The notes under the pieces were generated by a model. That model searched no databases and had not been told where the DNA came from. It worked only from the letters and a program-made list of their open reading frames with translations. Positions 25,001 to 35,154 of a stretch of 64,000 nt of DNA are shown here, piece by piece (the first letter of the stretch is position 1; each line of letters opens with the position of its first letter). The DNA comes from Symsagittifera roscoffensis. Taxonomy: Eukaryota > Xenacoelomorpha > Acoela > Convolutidae. The translations under genes were made by a program, and so were the position numbers. The stretch covers positions 31,997,301-32,061,300 of the forward strand of contig NC_087066.1 of NCBI RefSeq assembly GCF_963678635.1, in the 5' to 3' direction.

Positions 25001-28000
25001 AAGAAAATGCATGTGTTTTATTACGAGCTAACATTTTCAATATAACTCGGATTATTTAGTGCTGAAAAAAGTTGAATTTTCTGTGTACTGCTTTTAATAT
25101 GCCGCATTTTAAAAGCATATGTATTATCAGCTTTAGTCGGAAGACAGGAAGGTGAAATGATGCATTTATAAAGACAGTAGAATCTAACTTTAAGCGGCGG
25201 TTTTTCAAATTTTACCGTCTTTTCTTTTTCACAAAAGTTGTTCAGGCTGAAGTTTACTTTTTCGCGGTTTCTTTTTTGACTTTTTATTAAGTTCAATTCG
25301 TTTCCATTGATTAAAGGGAAAGAAACTGTACTATTGAATAGCGAAAGTGTAAAGGTCGCGAAAAACGTGATCGTCTTCTGATTTCGAAAATGGATTTTAA
25401 CTATCAGATTTCCTAGCAAAATAAAAGAATTTTTTATCCATTTTTTCCAATTTTGGTAGTTTTGTCAAATGTTCGCAGTCATAAATTGTTCTAGAACTTA
25501 AAAAAGCTTCGAGACATTTTTTGAATTTTGAAAGTACGTTATTTTCAAAAGTTAAGTTTTTTTTTTTCGGTTTACTTATTGACTTTTTACCAACTGTCTG
25601 TTGACTGTTTTTTTTTGGAATTGGCTCTGTGAAGTGCAGCTTTGTGTCAATGTAATTTTATTTTCATAAATGAAGTCAAATTGATTTTTCCGCTTGATAA
25701 TAGAGACAGATGTGGTTCTTGAAACTGTTTTGCTTGAAATTTACACAAGCAAATGCATGTGTTTTATTACGAGTTAACATTTTCAATATAACTCGTATTA
25801 ATTAGTGCTCAACAAAGCTGAACTTTCTGTATATTGCTTTAAATGTGCGGCATTTAAAAAGCATGTGTATTATCAGCATTGGTCGGAAGACAGGAAGGTG
25901 ATATGGTGCATTTATGAAGACCGTAGAATCTAACTATAAGCGGCGGTTTTTCAAATTTTACCGGCTTTTCTTTTTCTTGCAATTCAAAGCGGCCTCTTGC
26001 CATTTCCTTGATTGTTGTAACCAAGTCTAGCTACGCCTGTGTGAAAAGTGGCCCCTAGAATTAATTTGGTTTCACGAGAAACAGTTACATTATGTTGCTA
26101 GTTTTATGAAACTTGAGTTGCAAGTTTTATGAAATTCAAGTATGAAACTTAATTTAAATTGAACATCATTCGAGACAAAATCCTTGAAATTTTTGTAGAT
26201 GTAAATATTATGCGCTTAAAAATTTTTCCCCAAGTTTGTTTGGTACTAGTAATGCGAAGCACCGCTTCGCCTCTATGTTTTAAATTCAGTTCATTTTCTT
26301 TGTTGAAAGGAGGCAAACTCTATAAAGAGGAATGGCTGTCTCACCTCAGTAGGTTTTGTCTCTCTGCTGTGTTTGTTACTCATGGAAGAGATAAAAATGT
26401 GTTGAGATGCGGGTGGTTTTCTGGATATGTTTGTTTGTTATTGACTATTTGTAAAAAAAAACTTTTGTGATACACTCTTTGTTATTCAGGCATTGCCTTT
26501 TTTGCAAATTGAAATAATTACAGAGAAACATGGACGTAATTCTGTTTAGGTACGTGAGATCCGCCGATGTGTGTTGCTCAACCGAGCGTTCGACGAATTG
26601 GACTCGGACAGTGACTTCGACGAAGAGGCGGAACGAGAACGAGCAAGAACTCAATCCCAGTCGGCTTCCATGAACCACTCGGCTGGAACAGGTTGGTAAA
26701 GTGTCGCAAAACTTAAACTGACATATTTGGTGCGACAATTAGAACGAAGTTAGAACCAAAATTGATCTTCAGACAACAAAAACTACGAAACTACCACAAC
26801 AGCAAAACACTGCTTCAGAGCAAATAAGTTCAAATTGTTCAAACCCAATATGTCGGAGTAAGGTTCTCTGAGAGTAATAATGCTGAAATGTGGTTAGATA
26901 CGGTCTTAACACATTTCGTTCATTTTAAATTTCGTGACGCTTTTGTATCTTGCCTATTTGCTTCTAAATTCTCACACACTAAGTCCCGCAATGAACCTGG
27001 GGCGAAATGTGGCCTATTTGTTGAATGAAGCAGCGAATAGATTGTCCTGTTATTATGTTGACTATGAACATATGTTCAATTTATCATTCAATGTCTTCAG
27101 GAAACCACAATGGGAACAGTCGCAGAGGCAGTAGGACTCACACTTCTTCGGCAACATTTCAAGTGAACAATGGAGACACTCTGAGTCAGCCGAGGTCTAG
27201 GACTGCCAGTATGAGTGGGGAGGGGGCGGGGCCGCCCATGAGTGCTGAGGAGTGGCAACAGAGCATAGAGGACAACCAAGTGAACAGGGCGATGATGAGG
27301 TATAATGCATCGTGTTTCTCACCATGCAGTTACCATAAAACTACGCCGCGCTCCATCAGTTTGAAAAATTACAAAACGATTTTCAAGTTTTTTAAGTTTC
27401 TTATAATGCAAATTAAGTAAATTTATGCATGAAAGGAAAAAAGATCAATTTTAAATTATTTTCATATCAGATTATTCAACAGACAATTATCAATTATATA
27501 ATTCTGATTTGTAAGGTCATCAAAAAGCCAGTTTGGCCTAGTCGTGTGTGCCGTAATTAAGCTGTACACTGTCAAACAAAAACTCTAAGTACTAAAAAGT
27601 TTCAATTAACTAGATACGATATTATTTCCAAACCCTATATTTCGTCCTCAGAAAAAAGACATCTCATTCGCTTATTCTTTGTGATGTTAAATCGCGAAAA
27701 GTATGGACGGAATAAATCATTTTTCACAGTAGCGATCTTGCGAGCGTTAGCGTATTAGTACGAACCTTCTTTTTTTAAACCTAACTCGCAAATAAGTGTT
27801 CATTGAAAATGTTCACTTATAGGGATATTTCACTGTAGCTTTGGAAATTGCATAGCATCTGTTCTCTGGTTTATTTGTGGCTAGTGTTTGTCATCGATTA
27901 AGCGTTCGTGGTTAGTGAGTGAGAATCATGTTCTATATGTCGCAGTAGGTCGAAGCATCGAATCCGAGAAGTAGCCGAATTTTTACTGTTTCGAGGATAA

Positions 28001-30622
28001 TTTCTACTTTTTCCTTTGAACTTTGTAGAGCTGCTATTTGTCGTATTATCGCTAGAGTTTGCGAAGCACTGCTTCGCCTCTGCGTTAAAAAATGATAGTT
28101 GGACTAGGCCTCACTTTTTTGTCTTTTAAAATTTTACGGAACTCTTTGTGATGTGGGAAGTTAAGCTTTACGCTGAAAAAAAAATTCAAAACTTTCAGAT
28201 TTAATCAGTTTGTGTTCAATTCTCAATACCTATGAAGATGATAATAAGTTGAATCGTTTTTCGTCCGCCTCTTCCATGTCTATTGTTTATTTAGTTTATT
28301 TAAGATCAGTGGCGTGCGCAGAAATTTTTTTAGGTGGGGAGGGGGCGGTTTTCAAAAAAAATGCGTTTTTTATGCGCGCGCTCCCCCCTCAAATTTATTC
28401 ATATTGGCCCCAAAGGTGCCCTTAGTTAATTTTTTCCTGTAAATATTGATTTGTTTGTTCGCTCAAGTTTTGTCGGCTTACTTGCCACATCACGGATTTT
28501 CTTGTGCTATAAGCAATTTTGATTATAGTTAGAAGTGTTGTTCATTGTATTTTCGGGGGGTGGTAGTGGATTTTTTTAGCAATTTTTTCGGCTCAACTGG
28601 TCTATGCTCAAAGATTGTCGGCTTTGTTTCCTCTTCGTAAGTTTTGTTCGCTTGCTAATTTAATATTCAAATGTTTTGCATGGCATGTTTGCCTATAATG
28701 AACTTCGAGAAATTCTTTTTTTTTCGTCTTATGTTTTTTCTGTTTGTTTTATCGCAAGTGATGTGAAGCTTCGATTCACCTCCGTTTCTCTCAACAATCG
28801 CTCTAATTGCTGACATATCTAAAAAACTCTTGTTGTCGAGGTTTCGTTATTCTCGTAGCTACTTTTTGCATTTTGACCTGTATAGATTTTCTTTGGTATT
28901 CCTAGGATGTGCTTGTTATCTGCGCTTCGGTTGGATTTTTAAAATTAATTTGGCCTCCGAATAAATTTAAAAAACCAAAAAAAAACTCTGGGCAAGGATA
29001 TCTTTAGATTTAGTAGTTTGATCCTCAACGATATCCTTAGTCATTTGAATGAATTCAATTTTCATAGTTTGTATAATACTGGGGATGCTGTTTTCCACCG
29101 CTGATACAATATTAACTTCGTTTCGTCATGAAATTTTTGTTTCGTCTTCGAAATTTCTTGCAATGGACTAAAAACTGAGCCAGGTAGTTCGTGATCACAT
29201 CTGCGTAATTTGAGTTCTTGGACATCAAGTTAATCACAACAATTCTGTTTATTAGTTTTATCCAAAAAAGTGCCATTAAAAACAGAATCTTGAAGGAGGT
29301 TGATAGGGTGATAATTTTTTATTTTCAATTTGCTGCTTCCTTGATTTTTTGAAGTTGTGTAAGGCAATTAGCAGAGCTGCAAATGTCTCCTGTGACTCCT
29401 GGCTCATTTTAAAACCCCTTGCAAAGACACCTTTGTTTGATCAGGTCTCTGCCAGAGGAGGAGAAGCAGCAGATCGCGGCAGAGGTGGCAGTGTTCAAGC
29501 AGGAAAAGGCGAAGTTGGATGCGGAGATCACCAAATGGGACGAGACAGGAAACGACATCATCACCCTCGCCAAACAGATGTGCATCATCATGATGGAGAT
29601 GACAGACTTCACCAGGGGTCAGTATTTGTTCAGATGCTGATTGCTTTTTCTATGGGTGGATTTAGAATGGAGGTCGACAAAATTATCTTAAAGCTTTGTT
29701 CAAAGTCGTGCAAGTGCAAGTGTTGTTCAAAGTCGGGAGGAAGTAGTTTCAGGGGGAAGTTCATTTTTTTCGGCTTAACTTGTGTCTGCTCAAAGATTTT
29801 TTAAATAAATTTGCATGATGTTCTCATTGATTGGTTCGCTTGCAGGTCGTGGTCCTCTGAAGACGACTATGGACGTTATCGGGGCTGCCCAAAACATCTC
29901 GCAACTGGGCAAAAAAATGGTGGAGTTGGCTGGTGAGATTGTGGAACAATGTGTCCAGTCCAGGACCAAGACTGATCTGCAGAACTACTTGAAGAATATA
30001 GTACTCTACACACATCAGCTCAACATTACTAGCAAGGTTGGTTGCTGAAAATTAATCAAAAAATTTCTTCAAGTGGGCGATGTTTGAAGTGTCTTTTCTA
30101 AAACCACATCAAATATATGATGCGTAAGGTTGAAGTTCCGAGTGATTTTTCTACATTCAGTACAGAAGTTCATAATAGCAAAATGGCTCTAACTTCATGT
30201 GAGTGATCGAAAGATTGTTTACGTGCTAGTTATTTTTACTTCAAAACGTCCAGATGAAAAGAGTGATTCTGAAATTTCCTTGAAGCTTTTACTCAGCAAT
30301 TCAATTTTAGGTCAAAACGGACATCACGCAGATCGGCGGCGAAATGGTCCTGTCGGGACTTGAATCCGCAATCTCTCTCATCAGCTCAGCTAAGAACCTA
30401 ATGCAGGCAGTCGTGCAAACTGTCAAGGCAGCTTACGTGGCATCCACCAAGTATAGAGGCGGAGCGAATAGTACTTCCGCTGTTGTCGTGTGGAAAATGC
30501 GAGCACCCGAGAAGAAACCTCTGATCAGGCCGATCATGCCAGATGAAGCGAATCCATCGATCATACGGAAGGAGTCAAAACATGTCGTCCATCCTGTAAG
30601 GGCTTTGGGTGAATTTAGATAG
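11219..30622 (+). CDS. Alpha-catenin, complete coding region, six coding exons (958 residues)
   Basis: Alpha-catenin binds beta-catenin at cadherin junctions and bundles or anchors F-actin. The coding exons are 11219-13078, 26550-26691, 27101-27299, 29445-29617, 29846-30036 and 30311-30622. All join in frame with AG acceptors and GT donors. Seen in order: an N-terminal vinculin-homology region with 'KWDPQAVEV' (16-24) and 'SAVTRLLIIADMVDV' (134-148, beta-catenin-binding region); a middle domain with 'RRERIVNECNGVRQALQDLL' (328-347) and 'LRRQLRRAVVDHVSDSF' (377-393); 'MDENEFIDACRWVYDG' (605-620); an acidic-Ser then Ser/Arg-rich linker (about 621-733); and the actin-binding domain (about 735-958) with 'CIIMMEMTDFTRG' and 'VVQTVKAAYVASTKY'. 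At 958 residues it is longer than the roughly 906 of vertebrate alpha-catenins, mainly through the linker. Vinculin is less likely: it has a proline-rich linker, not seen here. No stops or frameshifts. Confidence 0.96.
13429..13497 (+). mobile_element. tRNA-like fragment with strong box B
   Basis: It contains 'GGTTCGAATCCC' (13475-13486), a near-perfect box B, preceded by a box-A-like 'cttggccaggaagacgc'. I could not fold a complete tRNA cloverleaf by eye, so a SINE head or tRNA remnant is more likely than a functional tRNA gene. Confidence 0.35.
13650..14290 (+). mobile_element. tRNA-derived SINE-like repeat, copy 2
   Basis: The head 'gggtattagtacaaactttc' is followed by a tRNA-like part with 'CAGTGGTTAGTGCG' (14116-14129, box A) and 'GCTGATTCGAATCC' (14152-14165, box B), then 'gtagccgag' and 'cgaagcttcgcctc'. 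Same arrangement as the copies at 1-330 and 27735-28090. Confidence 0.5.
14650..25985 (+). repeat. Intronic tandem satellite array, about 18 monomers, ~593-base core unit
   Basis: The landmark 'tatcgaatagcgaaa' occurs at roughly 14787, 15510, 16110, 16840, 17432, 18166, 18753, 19347, 19786, 20603, 21196, 21791, 22386, 22979, 23572, 24165, 24584 and 25330. In the right-centre part the spacing is constant: the 'ccaaaattgg' landmark falls at 21908, 22501, 23094 and 23687, exactly 593 apart. Monomers carry 'aaattggggtaattttgtca', 'ttattgactttttccaactg', 'gcaaatgcatgtgttttat' and 'aactcggattaattagtgct'. The left part is built of longer two-monomer units. Short minus-strand open frames repeat with the unit and look non-coding. 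Confidence 0.93.
14730..18715 (+). repeat. Three tandem 1324-base higher-order units
   Basis: Each unit joins a long monomer (~735 bases, with a ~150-base insert containing 'gacaggaaggtgatatgatg' and 'ctttaagcggcggttttt') to a short one (~590 bases). Equivalent points fall at 15242, 16566 and 17890, exactly 1324 apart. The units differ by only scattered bases (for example cgccg/cgcgg near 15452, 16776 and 18100), so amplification was recent or ongoing. Confidence 0.92.
26550..26691 (+). CDS. Alpha-catenin coding exon 2 (acidic Ser linker)
   Basis: Encodes 'VREIRRCVLLNRAFDELDSD' and then 'SDFDEEAERERARTQSQSAS'. The Ser-Asp acidic cluster corresponds in position to the CK2/CK1-phosphorylated linker of vertebrate alpha-catenin. 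The exon is 142 bases, ending ACAG before GTTGGT, phase 1. The alternative donor four bases downstream (GTAAAG) would break the frame to the next exon. Confidence 0.92.
27101..27299 (+). CDS. Alpha-catenin coding exon 3 (Ser/Arg-rich linker)
   Basis: The acceptor is 'atgtcttcag' (ends 27100) and the donor 'GTATAA' at 27300. It encodes 'NHNGNSRRGSRTHTSS', 'PRSRTASMSGEGAGPP' and 'MSAEEWQQSIEDNQVNRAMM'. The start is low-complexity and basic with several RxxS sites, which vertebrate alpha-catenins lack at this length; the end aligns with the family segment before 'QLPQEQKAKI'. Also note that this stretch is more G/C-rich than its surroundings. Confidence 0.9.
27735..28090 (+). mobile_element. tRNA-derived SINE-like repeat, copy 3 (alpha-catenin intron)
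   Basis: Head 'gcgagcgttagcgtattagtac', then 'catagcatctgttctctgg', tRNA-like boxes at about 27906-27920 and 27955-27965 (GCATCGAATCC), then 'gtagccgaattttt' and 'gcgaagcactgcttcgcctc'. It is colinear with copies 1 and 2. Confidence 0.5.
28307..28428 (+). mobile_element. hAT-type element fragment (CAGTGGCGTGCGCAG start)
   Basis: It starts CAGTGGCGTGCGCAG and contains 'atgcgcgcgctcccccctcaaattta' in pieces, as in the CAGGGGCGGAT family, then 'ggccccaaaggtgccctta'. The right terminus is missing, so it is truncated or a related subfamily. Confidence 0.5.
29445..29617 (+). CDS. Alpha-catenin coding exon 4 (actin-binding domain, start)
   Basis: The acceptor is 'gtttgatcag'. The first base completes the Arg codon of 'AMMR'. 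Encodes 'SLPEEEKQQIAAEVAVFKQE' and 'KLDAEITKWDETGNDIITLA', closely following the vertebrate pattern 'KLDAEVSKWDDSGNDIIVLA'. Ends ACC AGG G before GTCAGT (phase 1). Confidence 0.95.
29846..30036 (+). CDS. Alpha-catenin coding exon 5 (actin-binding domain)
   Basis: The acceptor is 'gcttgcag' and the donor GTTGGT at 30037, phase 0. Encodes 'RGPLKTTMDVIGAAQNISQL' and, at the end, 'YTHQLNITSK', matching the family pattern 'RGKGPLKNTSDVISAAKKI ... YCHQLNICSK'. Confidence 0.94.
30311..30622 (+). CDS. Alpha-catenin last coding exon (C-terminus of actin-binding domain)
   Basis: The acceptor is 'caattttag' (ends 30310). Encodes 'VKTDITQIGGEMVLSGLESA', 'AKNLMQAVVQTVKAAYVAST' and 'VVVWKMRAPEKKPL', ending 'VVHPVRALGEFR' and TAG. 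The end is slightly shorter than vertebrate forms, which run on past 'ALSEFKAMDSI'. Confidence 0.95.
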   Translation, partial: VKTDITQIGGEMVLSGLESAISLISSAKNLMQAVVQTVKAAYVASTKYRGGANSTSAVVVWKMRAPEKKPLIRPIMPDEANPSIIRKESKHVVHPVRALGEFR

Positions 30623-30743
30623 ATCAAGTTGGAAGAAGTGAACATTTTAATGGACTCCCTCTCTGACAGATAACATATTATCAGTGAGATTAAATATTTA
30701 GATGATTAACCAGCTCATTTGTAAAATAGTTTGATTCAGTGTC

Positions 30744-30749
30744 AATAAA
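30744..30749 (+). promoter_or_regulatory. Polyadenylation signal AATAAA of alpha-catenin
   Basis: AATAAA lies 122 bases past the stop codon, on the coding strand and at a plausible distance. The actual cleavage site is not visible. Confidence 0.6.
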
Positions 30750-30954
30750 CAAAATGAACACACTCATTTAGGTCGTGTTTTTGTACGTTTTGCATGAAAA
30801 AAGTAAAACCCAAATTCGTTTTTTTTCGTGGTTTGATTTGTTCATTGCTAAAATCTTTTAAAGTTCGTCTGCTATATGTGAGGCAAATTATGTTCTCCAG
30901 TAACAAAATTAAAATGGGGCGATGAAGCTTGAATGTATGAATTTAAGTTTAAAA

Positions 30955-31345
30955 ATGTGTTTTAATTTTCGAATTCCCAGCGAAATAAAAACTCATTTCA
31001 TGACCCAGTTTTGGGTAAATTTAAGCAACAAAACATATTAACAATTCTGGAAGCTCAAAGAGCTTTAAGGTTATATGTTTTTCTCTTCGAAACTTAACAA
31101 ATTGAAGTTTTAAAGAGTTATCTGTCTCGCTTTTGCTCTTCTTGAGTTTATTGACACTTTTCCAATTTTCTGTTGGCTGTTTTGAATTTCAAGTCCATTT
31201 TCAAATGCCTTCATTTATGCCAATTTCAAATACCTTGTATTTATGTTTATTTCAAACATCTTCTTTCATATGCTGCACAAGCAAGCGCTAGTGTTTTATA
31301 ACGAGCTTACTTTTTTCGAACCTAAAGTTTCTGATCCTAAATTGC
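30955..31345 (+). repeat. Solo degenerate copy of the intronic satellite monomer
   Basis: Colinear landmarks with the array monomer: 'attcccagcgaaataaaa', 'ccagttttgggtaaattt', 'ctggaagctcaaagagctt', 'gagtttattgacacttttccaattttctgttggctg' (in pieces), and 'cacaagcaagcgctagtgttttat'. It lies outside the alpha-catenin gene, so the monomer existed as a dispersed sequence. Confidence 0.5.
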
Positions 31346-31760
31346 AATTGTGATGACAACTTAATGACAAATCTGTTTTGATTTTCCTAGCTTTGCAATT
31401 TGACAATTAAATGACAAGTCTGTTTTGATTTTCCAAGCATTTCTATTTATTTTTGTGTTCTCAAGCAATTTTGAAGCTCAGTTCATCATTTTTTTTTTGT
31501 ACTTGCGAAGTGCAGCTTAGTTTCCTTGCTTACTTACCTAATACCTTCTTTCATATATTGATTGGAATCAGTTAACTCAAAAGTTGAACCTCTCATTTTT
31601 CATCTATTAAGAAGTGATGCTTCATTTAAGTTACATGATCATTATATTAAGATTTCGATGTGCACTTTTGAATTTTCGGTGGTTTCATTCTATCTTTGTT
31701 TTGTAGTTAGTGGGTGAATTGTTTGGTTTGGGTTGAATTGATTCTGTTTGCGCTTTTTCT

Positions 31761-32190
31761 CATCATCACCAGATTTAGCTTCTACACCGCATCACATATT
31801 GAAGCAGTGCAGGTCACATTTCTATCACAGGGAGGCACATGATCATGCACGATACATAAAGTTAGCATACGAAAATGTTTTCATCTTTTCCAGCTTTCTG
31901 ATTCTCAATTGGGGAATTTTTCTTCCTTAAGAAAACTTTAAAGAGATCGTAGATCTGGTGCCTGCATGTGAGTTTCTCTTTCGAATTTCTGTCTGCTTTC
32001 TCAGTATTATCTCACATATCAGTTGCAGTTTGCCTCTAACGCCGACTTCGCCAAGTACTTACCATTAGAATCTAAAGTAATTAAATAGAGTTGAATTTTA
32101 GTTATAAATAGAATTAAATAATTCTGCATCATAAAATAATTTAACTTTTCTTCTGATGTGCAAATGTATTTCAAGGCTTTGATTTAATTT
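31761..32190 (+). repeat. Dispersed repeat, copy 1 (pair with 35155-35560)
   Basis: It shares 'tcatcatcaccagattta', 'ttctacaccgc', 'tgaagca', 'gatctggt-cctgcatgtga', 'gcggtttgcctctaa' (or close) and 'gacttcgc-aagtac' in order with the second copy about 3.4 kb downstream, same strand. No coding potential; class unknown. Confidence 0.65.
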
Positions 32191-32449
32191 TTAAAAAATT
32201 TTGTAAATAAGTTTCTCGAATTATACAAATAGTTTGTGATAAAGTTTATGGCAAATACCTTAAATTTAGTTGAAATAATTTAAATATTTGTTCCATTGTT
32301 TTTAGAGTAGAATTTGGTTACTTCATTACAAAAGCTTCATTATTATATTGCGAAAAGCATTGTTTTTAAATTCAGCTAGCATGTTCTGAAATCGGAATCA
32401 AGTGGAATCTTATATCCAAGTACCTACCTACTTTAGTGTTGTCCTCGTG

Positions 32450-32895
32450 GGGTGCCGGACATCAAGCCGACGGGACTTCAAGCCGAATCGTAAAATTAGG
32501 GACTTCAAGCCGAAAATTTTCTCTCTTAGTCATGGAATATGATTAATTTGAATTTTTTTTTGAAGAATTTCTCAATTTCATTATCTTTATTCGGTACTTA
32601 TTAGCGTTTTCATCAATTTTAAGCCTCCAAATGATGTTTAGGAAAGTTGAAAAATAAAACAGGGTTGAAGGCTACTTTATTGTTTATAATTTATGCATTT
32701 CAAAAACCGGCTGATATTATTAACGGATGCCAATCTCAAGTGATTCATTGTCATAAATAACGCTTATTATGGAGTAAAATAGCCTACGATTTTGACAAGC
32801 AACGAAAAAATAATGATTTGAGGTGCTTGTAAAGTTTAATTTTCGGCCTGAAGTCCCTTCGGCTTGAAGTCCCGTCGGCTTGTTGTCCTAGACCC
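32450..32895 (+). mobile_element. Long-TIR MITE with perfect 9-base target duplication
   Basis: The left end GGGTGCCGGACATCAAGCCG and the reverse complement of the right end (GGGTCTAGGACAACAAGCCG) are inverted repeats extending roughly 60 bases, with 'ACGGGACTTCAAGCCGAA' in both arms. GTCCTCGTG flanks both sides exactly (32441-32449, 32896-32904). A 9-base duplication with long inverted repeats fits a Mutator-like non-autonomous element. It is 446 bases and has no transposase. Confidence 0.85.
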
Positions 32896-32904
32896 GTCCT
32901 CGTG

Positions 32905-35154
32905 TACGTATGCTACATCACTTCCGGCAAATGATAATGCCAAATATGTTCCATGCTGCTATATGTGCCAAATGTGGTGCATGCTGCTATAAACTCAATC
33001 AAATACCGGAACGGAAAAACAGTTTCTCCGGAATCTGCTAATATCATACATATTACTCAAGTCTTATTTGAAAAGTAAATCAACACGTTTTGTATTGCCA
33101 GCCAAACCGTCAGCTACTATTCGGTTGTACCCAAAATAACGTTTTTTTTTTCTTCAAAAAAACGTCTGCAAATGTCCTCCTGCGAATTTGCTATCTTCTT
33201 GTCAGCTGATAAGGGTTAGCACTAGAGGAGGTGCACCACGGCCGGTTGCATACTTTGTGTTTCTGGCAAAGTTGTCAAAAAGGCTGGAAAAAATAACAAA
33301 ATATCCCCAAAATTGCCTATTTACGCAAACCATGCCTAGTTTTATTTTAGGGTATCCATTGTTTTCCAACCCAAGTTGCAAAAAAAAGCGCTGGTTCATT
33401 TGACACTTTTTGCAGCACCAGGACGTGTGCATGCCTCGATGATTGAAAAGAGTATGTTTTTGCCAGCTTATGAGGTTCTGCTTTTGGTAGCTATACTTTA
33501 CAATTATAATCATTTTGAAATTGGATAATGAGATGAGGAATAATTTTATCTTGGACAAACAACCACAACATTTTCTGGATTATTTTTTCGAGTTGGAAAA
33601 AAGGGATTATTTAAGCTTGTTGAGGTTTTTGAATTCAGGGAATAATCGGCAACCAAATTTAAAACGTTTTAATTGAAGTTTTTATCCCCTTTAAAAAGTC
33701 AACTCCTTGAGCTCAAATCTACATAAAATTTGATCTTCAACTAACATTTTTAAGGCCCAAGTTCAATTTGAATTTGCCAATATGGTCATGTTTCGGGCAG
33801 TATCATAAACGTGGCTAAAATGGGATTTTTGATGCTGAAATAAAAAGCAATTTTTCTATGCGAGTTGAATCATCCCGCGCTACAATATTATTCGAAAGTG
33901 AATTGAGGCAAGCTAATCTGCCGTAATAATTGCATACTGATCTAATGTTGGCAACTTCAAATTTCAAAATGGTCCACAATTTATGTTTTAAAATATTTAT
34001 CAATCTGCCTACAAATGTTTGCTAGTGATAAAGGGACAGATATTCCCTGATATACGTTTTGGCGAGCTTAGAACAAACCGCCAAACGCAAATTGGCTTTG
34101 GGTTACCTTAAAATTCAGTTGAAATTTATTTGGTAAAAAGAAAACTAATTTTTCAAGCGTATTACTGAAATAGGAAAAAAAACGTGAATGGACTTTGAAT
34201 TGAAAAGAGGTTTCTAATCTTCTAATCAGTAGAGTCCTGCAGCTGGGTTGGTTTTATGAAAAAAAAATCAACCATAAAATATTCCTAAAAAGTGAACATC
34301 TTCAAGCGACTTATTTTTTCCCTTCAAAATGAAAAGATTGAAGAACAGCAGGGTCAAATAGTTTGTTGCATTCCTTGAGCTCCTTGACAGCTGGCTATGT
34401 TTGAAAAACAGTGAATCCTCAGACTTAGTTTGCAGTTCGAAGTGTCTAACTCAAATATTTTTTTTTAAATTGACTGTATCATTTTTGGTCTATTTGAAAT
34501 CGTTGACGCTTTTCCCATTGTATGTTGGCTATATTTGATTTTGTTTCGAATAAATTTTCTGCAGTGGTCTAGACCGTTTTTCCAGTTAGTTTAGTTTTTT
34601 TTTCATGGATTGTACTTTTGTTTTCATCAGATGTAAAAGTTTTTGAAAACAGTAAATTTTATTTGTTTTTTTTTCTGCAAAAATCAGGTTTTTTTTTGGG
34701 GGGACTAGGATTTTTTTGGGACCAAGATCTTTTAAGAATGTAGAAAACTTCGTTAAACACACGTGATTGTGCTCATTTCTAAAAAAAAGATGAGATGTGT
34801 GGCTAAGCCTTGTTTCTGTTGACGCCAAACTCGATGCGAATCAAATATGTATCAGATAGAAATTGTTTCAATTGTGATTCAATATCTCTTTAATTGTTTT
34901 TTCAAAAAAATACGAAGCGCTCATGTTTGTTAGAAAATTAACGAAGAAATGATTTTTGTTTTTTAACATTTCAATATCTTGTTTCACAGTATATGGTTGT
35001 ATAATGAATATGTCTGCGTTTTCAAATTTTTTAACTACTTAAAATTAAAAAATCATCAGCGCTGTGTAATTTAGAAAAAGAGTACCCAACAAAAATTTGT
35101 TTATTTTTACAAGTTTTTTGCCATCATAACGGTTCGGAATCTCGTTTTCAAATA
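32905..35154. other. A/T-rich intergenic DNA
   Basis: No exon or clear repeat boundary is seen. A short piece near 34440-34560 ('ttgacgcttttcccattgtatgttggct') looks like the satellite monomer core. Confidence 0.4.

Larger units (their letters stand above)
13079..26549 (+). other. Alpha-catenin large intron (13.5 kb, phase 0)
   Basis: It begins GTAAGG after 'GAC GGG' and ends TTCTGTTTAG before 'GTA CGT GAG'. Exon joining gives 'VYDGVREIRR', matching the family pattern 'VYDGIRDIRK'. The intron holds a SINE-like copy, a second tRNA-like fragment, and an approximately 11-kb satellite array. Confidence 0.93.

Noticed and set aside
14650-25985. CRISPR array
   Set aside because: Repeat units of hundreds of bases with no short spacers, in an animal genome, are a satellite and not CRISPR.
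29349-29804. 151-residue plus-strand open frame overlapping alpha-catenin exon 4
   Set aside because: It is a different frame from the alpha-catenin exon 29445-29617, which matches the family exactly; the longer frame has no similarity.
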